A model generated the notes under the pieces. That model made no database searches and was not told the origin of the DNA. It was given only the letters and a program-made list of their open reading frames with translations. A stretch of DNA of 64,000 nucleotides from Scylla paramamosain. Lineage: Eukaryota > Arthropoda > Malacostraca > Decapoda > Portunidae. Made by a program: the position numbers and the translations under genes. Numbering within the stretch: position 1 is the stretch's first letter; every line of letters starts with the position of its first letter. Below, in pieces: positions 1 through 11,805 of the stretch. Where the stretch lies: the NCBI RefSeq assembly GCF_035594125.1, contig NW_026973728.1:62001-126000 (forward strand), written 5' to 3'.

Positions 1-632
1 TCACCCAATATGGATAAAATAAAGGACATTACGAGAAAGATGCCATTAGTGTTTTTGAGCGTCTTAGGTACCAAACGCGAAAACTATTTAATACCACTGT
101 ACTCGTATATGGAGAAAAAGAACATTACCAAAAACGTTTATTTTGTGTTTTTTTTCACAATTTTATGTACCAAAACGTCAAAATGACTCCAGAGCACCAT
201 CTATGAGGATATGAAACGATATTTCCAGAAACATGTCTTTTGAGTGTCGATTGTTGTTGTTAGGTACCAAAGTTATAAAAAAACATGGAAAGCTACCTAT
301 ATGAAAGAACAAGTCAACCAAAAATTTATTTTTTGGGTATTTTCAGCTACTTACGTACCATAACGCTGAGCTGTATGCAAAACACCCTTTATTACCATAA
401 ACAATTTTTTTTTCTTTTTACATATAAAAAGAAACATAAATGCATGCAAAATACTTTGCATAAGGAAACGAAAAGACATTAGAAGAAACTTTTATAATAA
501 GTTTTTTTTTTTTTTATTTCTTAGGTACCAAGACCTATTTGACGCATTGAAGAACAGTCTATATGGATAAGAGAACAAGATTACCAAAAATGTGCTTTTT
601 GTGTGTTTTTCACATTGTTAGGTACGAAAACA
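1..632 (-). repeat. Diverged satellite monomers, inverted orientation
   Basis: About six and a half monomers of the same family as the rest of the window, read in reverse complement: TTAGGTACCAAA, GCATGCAAA and TTTTTGAGC words recur about every 90-100 bases. They do not follow the 11-monomer order of the later arrays and differ more from one another, so they look like old, non-homogenised monomers. GGTACC survives in several of them (near 67, 261 and 523), whereas in the ordered arrays it is largely confined to monomer I. Orientation flips at about 632/633, where an inverted monomer breaks off inside its AAAACAC part and a forward J monomer begins without its T-rich head. No gene is seen here. 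Confidence 0.85.
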
Positions 633-1372
633 CTCTATAAAGCGTGTCATTTGTGGGTTTTAGCTTTCTCATACTTAACGAACTTAAAAAAAAACTCATA
701 ATACACGTTTCTCGTAACGTCCTTCCATTTTCGAAATATAGGGATCTTTCCATGTATTTTAGCTTTTTTTATAGTTAACATGATGAAAAAACACTCAAAA
801 TATATGTTTTTTGGTAATATTATTCTGTTTCTCCATAAAGGGTGTTTTCCATGCGTTTTAGCGTTTTGGTATGTAAGGAGCTCAAAAACACAAGTTCTTA
901 GTAAAAGTTCGTTTTATTCCCATGTAATGTGATTCCCGTGCTTTTTACTGCTTTATTGCTTATCACGCTCAAAAACTTTTTGGTCATGTCATTTTTTTTC
1001 CACATAAAGCTAGTTTCGCATGCAATTTGGGGTTTTGGTAACTAAGAATGTGAAAAGCACTCAAAATACACGCATTTGGTAAAGCTGTTCTGTATTCTTA
1101 ATTAAGAGTTTTATTCCTGAGTTTCAGCATTTTGGTATATAAGAAAATTCTTTATATACACGAGTTTTTGCGTTTTTTGCCTTGTGGTTCTTGTGAAACT
1201 ATAAAACACTCATTATACACATTTCACGTAATGTCCTTTTGTATCCAAATATAGAGTGCTTTCCATCCATTTTCGCATTTTTTTAAGGTAATAAGCTCAA
1301 AAACATTAAAAATATACCTTTTTGGTAATACTATTCTATTTCTTCATATTCGTTGGTTTGCATCCTGTTTAG

Positions 1373-1400
1373 CGTTTTTCTACGTAAACGTAGAAAAACG
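1373..1400. repeat. Perfect fold-back, 13-bp arms, 2-nt loop (in monomer F)
   Basis: CGTTTTTCTACGT at 1373-1385 is followed after AA by its exact reverse complement at 1388-1400. Other F monomers read straight through TTTTTCTACGTAAAACAC. Here an inverted copy of the preceding bases has been inserted and the normal F sequence then resumes in forward sense. This is the pattern expected when a nascent strand briefly switches template, rather than of chance mutation. Confidence 0.85.
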
Positions 1401-2799
1401 TAAAACGTAAAAAGACACTTTTTTTCAGCAATTTTGTGATCGATTCCCATTTTGAGTGACTTCCATATTATTTATGGTTTTGGTGCCTAACATACTAAAA
1501 AACACTCAAAAAGACAGGTTTCTGGTAAAATCGTTTAATTTCCCAATATAGGAGCCTTTGGATGCACTTTAAGGTTTGGTACATAACAGTCTGAAAAAAA
1601 AATAAAATTATTTTTTTTTCATAATGTTCTTTTTTCACATAATTTCCCTGAATTTTCCAGAATTTTGGCATCTCGGTACCTATTAAGATGAATAACAAAA
1701 AAAAAAAATTCCTATTTTTTTTATTTATTTATTTTTTTCTCTATAAAGAGTGTTATTTGTGGGTTTTAGCTTTTTGGTACTTGAGGAACTTAAAAACAAT
1801 CATTATACACGTTTCTCGAAATGTTCTTTCGTTTCTCAAACATAAGGTTCTTTGCATGTACTTAAGCGCTTTTATAGGTAACATGATCAAAAACAATCAA
1901 AATACATGTTTTTTGTAATGTTATGATGTTTCTCCATATAGGGTTTGCATGCTTTTTTTTTTAGCGTTTTGGTATATAAGGAGCTCAAAAACACTTAAAG
2001 GCAAGTTCTTGCTAAAAGTTGATTTTATTCCTATGTAATGTGATTACCCTGCTTTTTATTGCTTTATTGCCTATCATGCTAAAAAAAAAAAAACACTTAA
2101 AAGACACTTTTCTGGTATGTCATTTTTTTCCCACATAAAGCTACTTTCACATGCAATTTGGGGTTTTGGTAACTAAGAATGTGAAAAACATTCAAAATAC
2201 ACGCATTTGGTAAGGTTGTTCTGTTTCTCAATTAAGAGTGTTCTTCAGGAGTTTCAGCATTTTGGTATCTAAGAAACTTCTCTATATATACGAGTTTTTT
2301 GCGTTTTTTGCCTTGTGGTTCTTCAGAATATATAAAACACTCATTACACACATTTCTCGTAATGTCCTTTTGTTAACGAATATAGAGAGCTTTGCATCCA
2401 TTTTCGCGTTTTTTGTAAGTAAAGAGCTCAAAAACACTCAAAATGTACCTTTTTGGTAATGTCATTCTATTTCTTCATATTGCTTGGTTTGCATCCGTTT
2501 TAGCGTTTTTCTACGTAAAACACGGAAAAGACACGTTTTCAGTAATTTTGTTTTGGATTCCCACATAGAATGACTTCCATATTATTTATTGTTTTGGTGA
2601 CTAACATGCTGAAAAACACACACAACACAGGTATCTCATTAAGTCGTTTAATTTCCTCATATAGTTAGCTTTGCATGTACTTTGGAGTTTGGTACATAAC
2701 AGTCTGAAAAAAAAAAGCTGAAATTAACCTTTTTGATACATAATTTCACATAATTTCCCTGAATTTTGCCAGAATTGTAGCATCTCGGTACCTATAAAG

Positions 2800-3386
2800 A
2801 AGAAGAAAAAAAAAATCCTATTTTTTTATTATTTTTTTTTTCTTTCTCTATAAAGAGGTTTTAGCACGAGTTTTTTTTTTGCGTTTTTTGCCTTGTGGTT
2901 CTTTTGAACTATAAAACATTCATTATACCATTTTCTCGCAATGTCCCTTTCTTTCCCAATATACAGTGCTTTGCATCAATTTTCGCGTTTTTTTGTAGGT
3001 AACAAGTTCAAAAACACTCAAAATATACCTTTTTGGTAATGTTTTTTCTGCTTCTTGAAGTTGGTTGGTTTGCATCCGTTTTAGCGTTTTTCTACGTAAA
3101 ACACTGAGAAGACACGTTTTCAGTAATTTTGTTTTGGTTTGCCATATAGAGTGAGTTCCTTATTATTTATCGTTTTAGTGCCTAACATGCTGAAAACACT
3201 CAAAACACATATTTCTGGTAAGGTCGTTTAATTTCCTCATATGGGAGGCTTTGCATGCACTTTAATGCTATATAACAGTCCGAAAAAAAAGCTAATATCA
3301 ACCTTTTTGATAATACTCTCTTATCATATAATTGCCCTAATTTTTCGCAGAATTTTGGCATCTCGGTACCTATGAAGGAGAATAAA
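2800..3386 (+). repeat. Truncated HOR copy, J joined to D
   Basis: After an ordinary T-rich J head, the sequence jumps at about 2865/2866 from GGTTTTAGC (J) to ACGAGTTTT (middle of D). The rest of J, all of K, A, B and C, and the first part of D are missing, so the interval between successive I anchors is 578 bp instead of about 1.1 kb. The remaining E to I monomers are intact. Unequal recombination or deletion within the array is the simplest reading. Confidence 0.8.
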
Positions 3387-4290
3387 AAAAAAAAACCTTT
3401 TTATTTATTTATTTATTTATTTTTTTTTTTCTAAATAACGAGTGTTATTTGTAGGTTTTAGCTTTTTGGTAGTTAAGGAACTTAAAAACACTCATAATAC
3501 ACGTTTCGCGTAATGTCCTTACGTTTCCTTAACATAAGGTTCTTTGCATGTATTTAAGCGTTTTTATAGATAACATAATCAAAAACACTCAAAATACATG
3601 TTTTTGGTAATGTTATTCTGTATCTCCATGAAGTTTGTTTTCGATGCGTTTTAGCAGTTTGGTATGTAAGGAGCTCAAAAACACATATTGGCAAGTTCTT
3701 TGTAAAAGTTGGTTTTATTCCCATGTAATGTGATTGTCCTGCTTTTTAGTACTTCATTGCCTAACACACTCAAAAACAATTAAAAGACAACTTCTGGTAA
3801 TGTCATTTTTTTCCCTCATAAAGCTAGTTTCGCATGCTATTTTGGGTATTGCTAACTAGGAATATGAAAAACACTCAAAATACAGGCATTTGCTAAGGTT
3901 GTTCTGTTTCTGAATTAAGATTATTATTCATGAGTTTCAGCATTTTGGTATCTAAGAAACCTCTTTATATACACCAGTTTTTGCGTTTTTCTACGTAAAA
4001 CACTGAGAAGATACATTTTCAGTAATTTTGTTTTGTATTCCTATATAGAGTGAGTTCCTTTTTATTTATCGTTTTGGTGCCTAACATGCTGAAAAACACA
4101 CAAAAGACAGATTTCTGGTAAGGTCGTTTAATTTCCTCATATAGGAGGCTTTGCATGCACTTTAGGGTTTGGTACATAACAGTCCGAAAAAAAGCTAAAA
4201 TCAACTTTATTGATAATATTCTCTTATAATATAATTGCCTTGAATTTTCCCAAAATTTTGGGATTTCAGTACCCATGAAGATGAATAACA
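3387..4290 (+). repeat. HOR copy lacking E, D-F fusion
   Basis: The D monomer runs as far as CAGTTTTTGCGTTTTT and at about 3990 continues directly into the end of F (CTACGTAAAACACTGAGAAG), so the D tail, E and the F head are missing. Monomer A carries the unusual AACACATATTGGCAAG and B carries TAGTACTTCATTGCC. The copy at 18,561-19,200 has the same deletion point and the same private changes, so the two descend from one block. Confidence 0.82.
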
Positions 4291-4677
4291 AAAAAAAAAT
4301 AAATAAATAAAATAAAAATCCTATTTTTTTATTTTTTTATTTATTTATTTTTTTTCTAAAATAAAGAGTGGGTTTTAGATTTTTGGTACTTAACAAACTT
4401 AAAAACACTCATAATATACGTTTCTCGTAATGTCCTTTTGTTTCCCAAACATAATGTTCTTTTCATGTATTTAAGCGTTTTTATAGATAATATGATCAAA
4501 ACACTCAAAATACATGTTTTTGGTAATTTTATTCTGTTTTTCCAAAAAGTTTTTTTTACTTGCGTTTTAGCGGTTTAGTATATAAGGAGCTCAAAAACAC
4601 TTAAAGGCAAGTTTTTGATAAAAATTGGGTTTATTCAAATATAATAGGATTGCCCTGCTTTCTAGTGCTTTATTGCC

Positions 4678-4729
4678 TATCAGGCTCAAAAACACTCAAA
4701 GGACATTTTGAGTGTTTTTGAGCCTGATA
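4678..4729. repeat. Perfect fold-back, 23-bp arms, 6-nt loop (in monomer B)
   Basis: The 23 bases 4678-4700 (TATCAGGCTCAAAAACACTC onward) recur as an exact reverse complement at 4707-4729, separated by GGACAT. In normal copies B continues from CAAAAGACA into CTTTTCTGGTAATG. Here that tail is replaced by the inverted copy and the array then resumes with TATCATTTTT of monomer C. The copy at about 20,640, otherwise matched to this region, has the ordinary tail, so the fold-back arose on this copy or was lost from the other. Confidence 0.9.
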
Positions 4730-5944
4730 ATATCATTTTTCTCTCACATAAAGCTGGTTTCGCATGCAATTTGGGGTTTTGGTAACCAAGAATGTGAAAA
4801 GCTCTCAAAATACTCACATTTAGTAAGGTTGTTCTGTTTCTAAATTAGGAATGTTATTCATGAGTTTCAGCATTTTGGTATCTAGGAAACTTCTCCATAT
4901 CCACAAATTTTTACGTTTTTTGCCTTTTGGTTCTTTTGAACTATAAAACACTCATTATACACTTTTCTTATAATGACCTTTTATTTCCTAATATAGAGTG
5001 CTTTGCATCAATTTTCGCGTTTTTTTTGTAGGTAACAAGCTCAAAAAAACTCAAAATATACTTTTTTGGTAATGTTTTTCTATTTTTTTTATATTGGTTG
5101 GTTTGCATCCGCTTTTGCGTTTTTCTACGTAAAACACTGAGAAGACACGTTTTCAGTAGTTTTGTTTTGGATTTTCATATAGAGTGAGTTCCTTATTTAT
5201 TTATCGTTTTGGTGCCTAACATTCTGAAAAACACTCAAAAGACAGATTTCTTTTAAGGTCGTGTAATTTCCTCACATAGGAGACTTTGCATGCACTTTAG
5301 TGTTTGGTATATAACAGTCCGAAATAAGGCTAAAATTAACTTTTTTGATAATTTTCTTTTATCATATAATAGCCCGGAATTTTCCCAGAATTTTGGCATC
5401 TCGTTACCTATGAAGATAACAAAAAAATATAAATAAATAAATCGTATTTTCTATTTTTTAATTATTTATTTTTCTAAATAAAGAGTGTTATTTGTGGGTT
5501 TTAGCTTTTTGGTACTTAAGGAACTAAAAAAACACTTATAAGACATATTTCTCGTAATGTCCTTTCGTTTCCCAAACATAAGGTTCTTTGCATGTATTTA
5601 AGCATTTTTATAGATAACACGATCAAAAACACTCAAAATACATGTTTTTGGTAATGTTATTCTGTTTCTCCATAAAAGGTGTTTTGCATGCGTTTTAGCG
5701 TTTTTGTATGTAATGAGCTCAAAAACACCTAAAGGCAAGTTCTTGGTAAAAGTTAGTTTTATTCAAATGTAATGTGATTGCCCTGCTTTTTAGTGGTTTA
5801 TTGGCTAACACGCTGAAAAACACTCGAAAGACATTTTCTGGTAATATTATTTTTTTTTCCCATATAAAACTAGTTTCGCATGGAATTTGGGGTTTTGGTA
5901 ACTAAGAATGTGAAAAACACTCAAAATACAGGCATTTAGTAAGG

Positions 5945-6110
5945 TTGCTCTGTTTCTTAATGAAAAGTGTTATTCATGAGTTTCAGCATTTTGGTATGTA
6001 AGAAACTTCTCTAATACACACATTCGGTAAGGTAGTTCTGTTTCGCAATTAAAAGTGTTATTCATGAGTTTCAGCATTTTGGTATGTAAGAAACTTCTTT
6101 ATGTACACAA
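5945..6110 (+). repeat. Tandem duplication of the D monomer head
   Basis: The D head (GTGTTATTCATGAGTTTCAG, then GGTATGTAAGAAACTTCT) occurs twice in a row, joined by TAATACACACATTCGGTAAGG. Only four forward copies in the window carry this duplication: here, 21,896-22,052, 28,434-28,590 and 42,761-42,918. In all four it is followed by TTTGAGT-type D text and a shortened G monomer, so it marks one HOR lineage. Confidence 0.85.
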
Positions 6111-6339
6111 GCTATTGAGTTTTTTTGCCTTGTGGTTCTTGTGAAACTATAAAACGCTCATTATACACGTTTCTCGTAATGTCCATTTCTTTCCTAATAT
6201 AGAGTGCGTTTCATCCATTTTCGCATTTTTTTTTTGTAGGTAGAAGCTCAAAAACACATCAAATTATATCTTTTTGGTAATGTTATTCTATTTCTTCATA
6301 TTGGTTAATTTGCATCCGTTTTAGCGTTTTTCTACGTAA

Positions 6340-7600
6340 ATCACTGAAAAGACACGTTTTTATTAATATTGTTGAATTTGCTGAAAACACACTCAAAAGA
6401 CAGGTTTATGGTAAAGTCGAGTAATTTCTCCATATAGGTGGCTTTGCATGCACTTCAGAGTTTGGTACATAACTCCGGAAAAAAGCTAAAATTATTTTTT
6501 TATAATGATTTTTTTTTTTACAAAATTTCCCTTAATTTTTCAAGAATTTTGATATCTCGGTACCTATGAAGATGAATAACAATTTTTTTTTCTCTCTATA
6601 AAGTGTTATTTGTGAGTTTTAGCTTTTTGGTACTTAAGGAACTTAAAAACACTCATAATACACGATTTTCGTAATGTCCTTTTCTTATAGGAACATAGGA
6701 TTCTTTACATGTTTTTATAGGTAACATGATCAAAAACACTCAAAATACATATTTTTGGTAATGTTATTCTGTTTCTCCATAAAGGCTATTTTACATGCGT
6801 TTTAGCGTTTTGGTATGTAAGGAGTTAAAAAAACACTTAAAGGTAAGTTCTTCGTAAAAGTTGATTTTATTCCCAAGTAATGTGATTGTTCTGCTTTTTA
6901 GTGCTTTGTTGTATATCACGCTCAAAAACACTCAAAAGACATTTTTCTGGTAATGTCATTTTTTTCCCACATAAAGCTAGTTTCGCATGTAATTTGGCAA
7001 TTTTGTAACTATGAATGTCAAAAACACCCAAAATACACAATTTGGAAGGGTAGTTCTGTTTCTCGATTAAAAGTGTTATTCATGCATTTCTTCACTTTGG
7101 TATGTAAGAAATTTTTCTATATACACATTTTTTTGCGTTTATTGCCTTGTGGTTCTTGTGGAACTATAAAACACTCATTATAGATGTTTCTCGAAATGTT
7201 CTTTTGTTTCCTAATATAGAGTGTTTTCCATCCATTTTTGCATTTTTTTGTAGGTAACAAGCTTAAAAACACTCAAAATATATCTTTTTGGTAATGTTAT
7301 TCTATTTCTTCATATTGGTTGGTTTGCATCCGTTTTAGCGTTTTTCTTCGTAAATCTCTGAAAAGACTCGTTTTCAGTAATATTGTTGAAATTGCTTCTG
7401 GTACAGGTTTCTGGTAAACTCGTGTAATTTTCCCATATAGGTGACTTTGCATGCACTTCAGGGTTTGGTACATAACTCCGGAAAAAAAAAAAAAATTATT
7501 ATTTTTTTTTATTTTTTTTTTCGTTATCTAACTTCCCTAAATTTTGCCAGAATTTTAACATCTCGGTACCTATGAAGATGAATAACAAAAAAAAAAAAAA
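6340..7600 (+). repeat. Short-G / TCCGGA subtype of HOR (two successive copies)
   Basis: In these copies monomer G has lost about 50 bp, so GTAATATTGTTGAA runs straight into TTGCTGAAAAC (near 6370) or TTGCTTCTGG (near 7390). Monomer H reads ATAACTCCGGAAAA instead of AACAGTCCGAAAA, which creates a TCCGGA site. The same pairing recurs near 28,850-28,960, 33,200-33,310, 43,170-43,280 and 56,690-56,790. At 22,320-22,430 and 23,340-23,440 G is short but the H text has changed. Paired deletion and substitution make this a clear subfamily within the array. Confidence 0.8.
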
Positions 7601-10600
7601 ATAATTGTTCTATTTATTTATTTTTTGTCTATAAAGAGTGTTATTTGTGTGTTTTAGCTTTTTGGTACTTAAGGAACCTAAAAACTCTCATAATATACAA
7701 TTTTCGTAATATCCTTTCCTTTTACAAACATAGGGTTCTTTGCATGTATTTACGCGTTTTTATAGGTAACATGACCAAAAACACTTAAAATTCATGTTTT
7801 TTGGTAATGTTATTTTGTTTCTCCATAAAGGGTGCTTTGTATGCGTTTTAGCGTTTTGTTATGTAAGGAGTTAAAAACACTTAAAGGCATGTTTTTGGTA
7901 AAAGTTGGTTTTATTCCCATGTGATATGATTGTTCTGCTTTTTAGTGCTTTGTTGCATATCACGCTCTAAAACACTCAAAAGACACTTTTCTGGTAATGT
8001 CATTTTTTCCCACATAAAACTAGTTTTGCTTGTAATTTCGGATTTTCGTAACTAAGAATGTTAAAAACACTCAAAATACTCACATTTGGTAAGATATTTC
8101 TGTTTCTCAATTAAAAGTCTTATTCATGAGTTTCAGCATTTTGGAATATAAGAAACTTCTTTACATACACGAGTTTTTGCGTTTTTTGCCTTGTGGTTCT
8201 TGGGAAACTATAAAACACTCATTATACACGTTTCTCGTAATGTCCTTTTGCTTCCCAATATAGAGTGCTTTCCATCCATTTTCGCGTTTTTTGTAGGTAA
8301 CAATTTCAAAAAGTCAAAATATACCTTTTTGGTAATGTTATTCTATTTCTTCATTTTGGTTGGTTTGCATCCGTTTTAGCGTTTTTGTAAGTAAAACACC
8401 GAAAAGACAAGTTTTCAGTAATTGTGTTTTTGATTCCCATATAGACTGACTTCCTTGGGTTTTATCGTGTTGGTTCCTAACATGCTGAAAAACACTCATA
8501 AGCCAGTTTTCTGGCAAAGAGGTCTAATTTCCCTATATAGGTGGCTTTGCATGCACTTTAGGGGTTTGGTAAATAACAGTCCGAAAAAAAGAGCTAAATT
8601 TAACTTTTTTGATAATGTTCTTATTTCATATAATTTCCTGAACTCTGCCCGAATTTTGGCACCTCGTTACCTGTGAATATGAATAAGAATGAAAAAAAAT
8701 ATCGTATTTTTTTATTTATTTATTTATTTTTTCTCAATAAAGAGTGTAATTGGTGGCTTTTAGCTTTTTCGTACTTAATGAACTTAAAAACACTCATAAT
8801 ACACGTTTCTCGTAATGTCCTTTAGTTTCCCAAAACTAGGGTTCTTTGGATGTATTTAAGCGTTTTTATTGAAAACATGATCAAAAACACTCAAAATACA
8901 TGTTTTTGGTAATGTTATTCTGTTTCACCATAAAGTGTGTTTTGCATGCGTTTTAGTGTTTTGGTATATAAGGAGCTCAAAAACACTTAAAGGCAAGTTC
9001 TTGGTAAAAATTCGTTTTACTCCAATGTAATGTGATTGCCCTCCTTTTTAGTGCTTTATTGCCTAGCACGCTCAAAAACACTCAAAAGACACTTTTATGG
9101 TAGTTTTTTTTTCCCACAAATCTATTTTTGCATGCAATTTGGGGTTTTGGTAACTAAGAATGTTAAAAGCACTCAAAATACACGCATTTAGTAAGGTTGT
9201 TCTGTTTCTCAATTAAGAGTGTTATAGATAAGTTTTAGCATTTTTGTATCTAGGAAACCTCTCCATATACACGAGATTTTCCGTTTTTTACCTTATGGTT
9301 CTTTTGAACTATAAAACACTCATTATACACTTTTCTTGCAATGTCCTTTTGTTTCCCAATCTAGAGTGCTTTGCATCAATTTTCGCGTTTTTTGTAGGTA
9401 ACAAGCTCAAAAACACTCAAAATATACCTTTTTAGTAACTTTTTTATATTTCTTGATATTGGTTGCTTTGCATCAGTTTTATCGTTTTTCTACGTAAAAC
9501 ACTGAGAAGACACGTTTTCAGTAAGTTTGTTTTGGATTCCCATATAGAGTGAGTTGCTTTTTATTTATCATTTTGGTGCCTAATATGCCAAAAAAAAAAC
9601 ACTCAAAACACAGATTTCTGGTAAGGTCGTTTAATTTCCTCATATTGGAGGCTTTGCATGCACTTTAGGGTTTGGTACATAACAGTCCGAAAAAAAAAAA
9701 AAAGCTGAAAGTAATTTTTTTGATAATATTCTTTTATCACATAATTGCCCTGAATTTTTCCAGAATTTTGGCATCTTGGTACCTATGAAGATGAATAAGA
9801 AAAAAAAATCCTATTTATTTTATTTTATTATTTTTATTTTTTATTTTATTTTTTTTAAATAAAGAGTGTTATTTGTGGGTTTTAGCTTTTTGGTACTTAA
9901 GGAACTTAAAAAAAAACACTCATAATACAAGTTTTTCGTAATGTCCTTTTGTTTCCCAAACATAATATTCTTTGCATATACTTAACCGTTTTTTATAGAT
10001 AACATGATCAAAAACACTCAAAACACATGTTTTTGGTAATGTTATTCTGTTTCTCCATAAAGTTTGTTTTGCATGCGTTTTAACGGTTTAATATATAAGG
10101 GTTTAAAAAACACTTAAAGGCAAATTCTTCGTAAAAGTTGGTTCTATTCCTTGTAATGTGATCGTTCTGGTTTTTAGTTCTTTGTTGGATATCACGCTGA
10201 AAAACACTCAAAAGACACTTTTCTGGTAATGTCATTTTTTTTTCCCAAATGATGCTAGTTTCGCATGTAATTTGGCATTTTCGTAACTAAGAATGTGAAA
10301 AACATTCAAAATACACAATTTAGTAAAGTAGTTCTGTTTAACGATTAAAAGTGTTATTCATGCATTTATTCATTATGTTATGTAAGAAATTTCTCTATAT
10401 ACACGAGTTTTTGCGTTTATTGCCTTGTGGTTCTTTAAAAACTATAAAACACTATATTATACACGTTTCTCGTAATGTCCTTTTGTTTCCTAATATAGAG
10501 TGCTTTACATCCATTTTTGCATTTTTTGTAGGTAACAAGCTCAAAAACACTCAAAATATATCTTTTTGGTAATGTTATTCTATTTCTTCATATAGGATGG

Positions 10601-11329
10601 TTTGTATCCACTTTGCGTTTTTCTACGTAAAACACTGAAAAGACACGTTTTCAGTAATTTTCTTTTGGATTCACATATTGACTGACTTCCATATTATTTA
10701 TCGTTTTGGTGCCTAAAATGCTGAAAAACACTGAAAAGACAGGTTTCTGGTAAAGTCGATTAACTTCCCTATATATGTGGCTTTGCATGCACTTTAGGGT
10801 TTGGTATATAACAATCCGAAAAAAAAACTATAATTAACTTTTATGATAATGTTCTTTTTTCCACATAAATTCCCTGAATTTTGGCACAATTTTGGCATCT
10901 CGGTATCTATGATGATGAATAACAAAAAAAAAAAAAAAACATTTTTTTATTTTTTTATTTATTATTTTTTTTTTCTAAAGAGTGTTATTTGTTGGTTTTA
11001 GCTGTATGGTACTGAAAGAACTTAAAAATCACTCATAATACACGTTTCTCGTAATGTTCTTTCGTTTCCCAAACATAAGGTTCTTTGCATGTATTTAAGC
11101 GTTTTTATAGATAACATGATCAAAAACACTAAAAATACATGTATTTGGTAATGTTATTCTGTTTCTCCATAAAATGTATTTTGCAAGCGTTTTAGCGTTT
11201 TGTTATGTAAGGAGCTCAAAAACACTTAAAGGCAAGTTCTTGGTAAAATTTGGTTTTATTCCCATGTAATGTGATTTCTCTGGCTTTTAGTGCTTTATTG
11301 CGTAACACGCTCAAAAATACTGAAAAGAC

Positions 11330-11805
11330 AAGCAAACACTCCCTTATGAGGAAATTAAAGACCTTACCAGAAATCTGTCTTTTGAGTGTTTTTCAGCATG
11401 TTAGGCACCAAAACGATAAATAATTAGGAACTCATTCTATGTGGGAATCCAAAAGAAAATTACTGAAAACGTGTCTTCGCAGTGTTTTACGTAGAAAAAC
11501 GCTAAAAGTGATACAAACCAACCAATATCAAGAATCAGAAAAGCATTACCAAAAATGTATATTTTGAGTGTTTTTGAGCTTGTTACCTACAAAAAAACGC
11601 GAAAATTGATACAAAGCACTCTATATTGGGAAATAAAGGGGCATTGCGAGAAATGTGTATAATGAATGTTTTATAGTTAAAAAAAAACACAATTCAAAAA
11701 ACGCAAAAACTCGTGTATATGGAGAAGTTTCCTATATACAAAAATGCTAAAATTCATGAATAACACTCTTAATGGAGAAAAAGAGCATTCTTACTAAATG
11801 GGTGT
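11330..11805 (-). repeat. Inverted D-to-H block, first occurrence
   Basis: At about 11,330 forward monomer B (CTGAAAAGACA) is joined to reverse-complement H (GCAAACACTCCCTTATGAGG). The segment then reads backwards through G, F, E and D, and returns to forward orientation inside A at about 11,805 (AAATGGGTGT joined to CAAAAACACTAAAAGG). Length about 476 bp. Blocks with the same two junctions occur at 30,554-31,031 and 38,601-38,968, so this is one inversion event that was later copied. Nothing in it resembles a mobile-element terminus. Confidence 0.9.

Larger units (their letters stand above)
633..11329 (+). repeat. Higher-order satellite array I (about 10 HOR copies)
   Basis: Forward array of 11-monomer higher-order repeats. 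Copies are recognised by the end of monomer I (GGTACCTATGAAGATGAATA or a variant) at about 1675, 2787, 3365, 4268, 5403, 6559, 7565, 8666, 9778 and 10,902. Most spacings are 1.0-1.15 kb; the exceptions are truncated copies. The anchor is degenerate in some copies (AGTACC at 4268, GTTACC at 5403 and 8666, GGTATC at 10,902). Several subtypes alternate: ordinary copies, two with a shortened G monomer (I at 6559 and 7565), and one whose I reads CCTGTGAATATGAATAAG (8666). No gene, RNA gene or unrelated insertion was recognised inside. The array ends at an abrupt inversion at about 11,330. Confidence 0.9.

Noticed and set aside
1675..1740. A poly(A) tail of a retroposon at the I/J junction
   Set aside because: The A-run is followed at once by a T-rich tract inside a regular repeat unit and is not preceded by any recognisable SINE or LINE 3 prime end; an old insertion cannot be excluded but is not supported.
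11330..11805. The inverted block as a transposon insertion
   Set aside because: It consists only of array monomers D to H in reverse; no terminal repeats, target duplication or coding capacity is visible.
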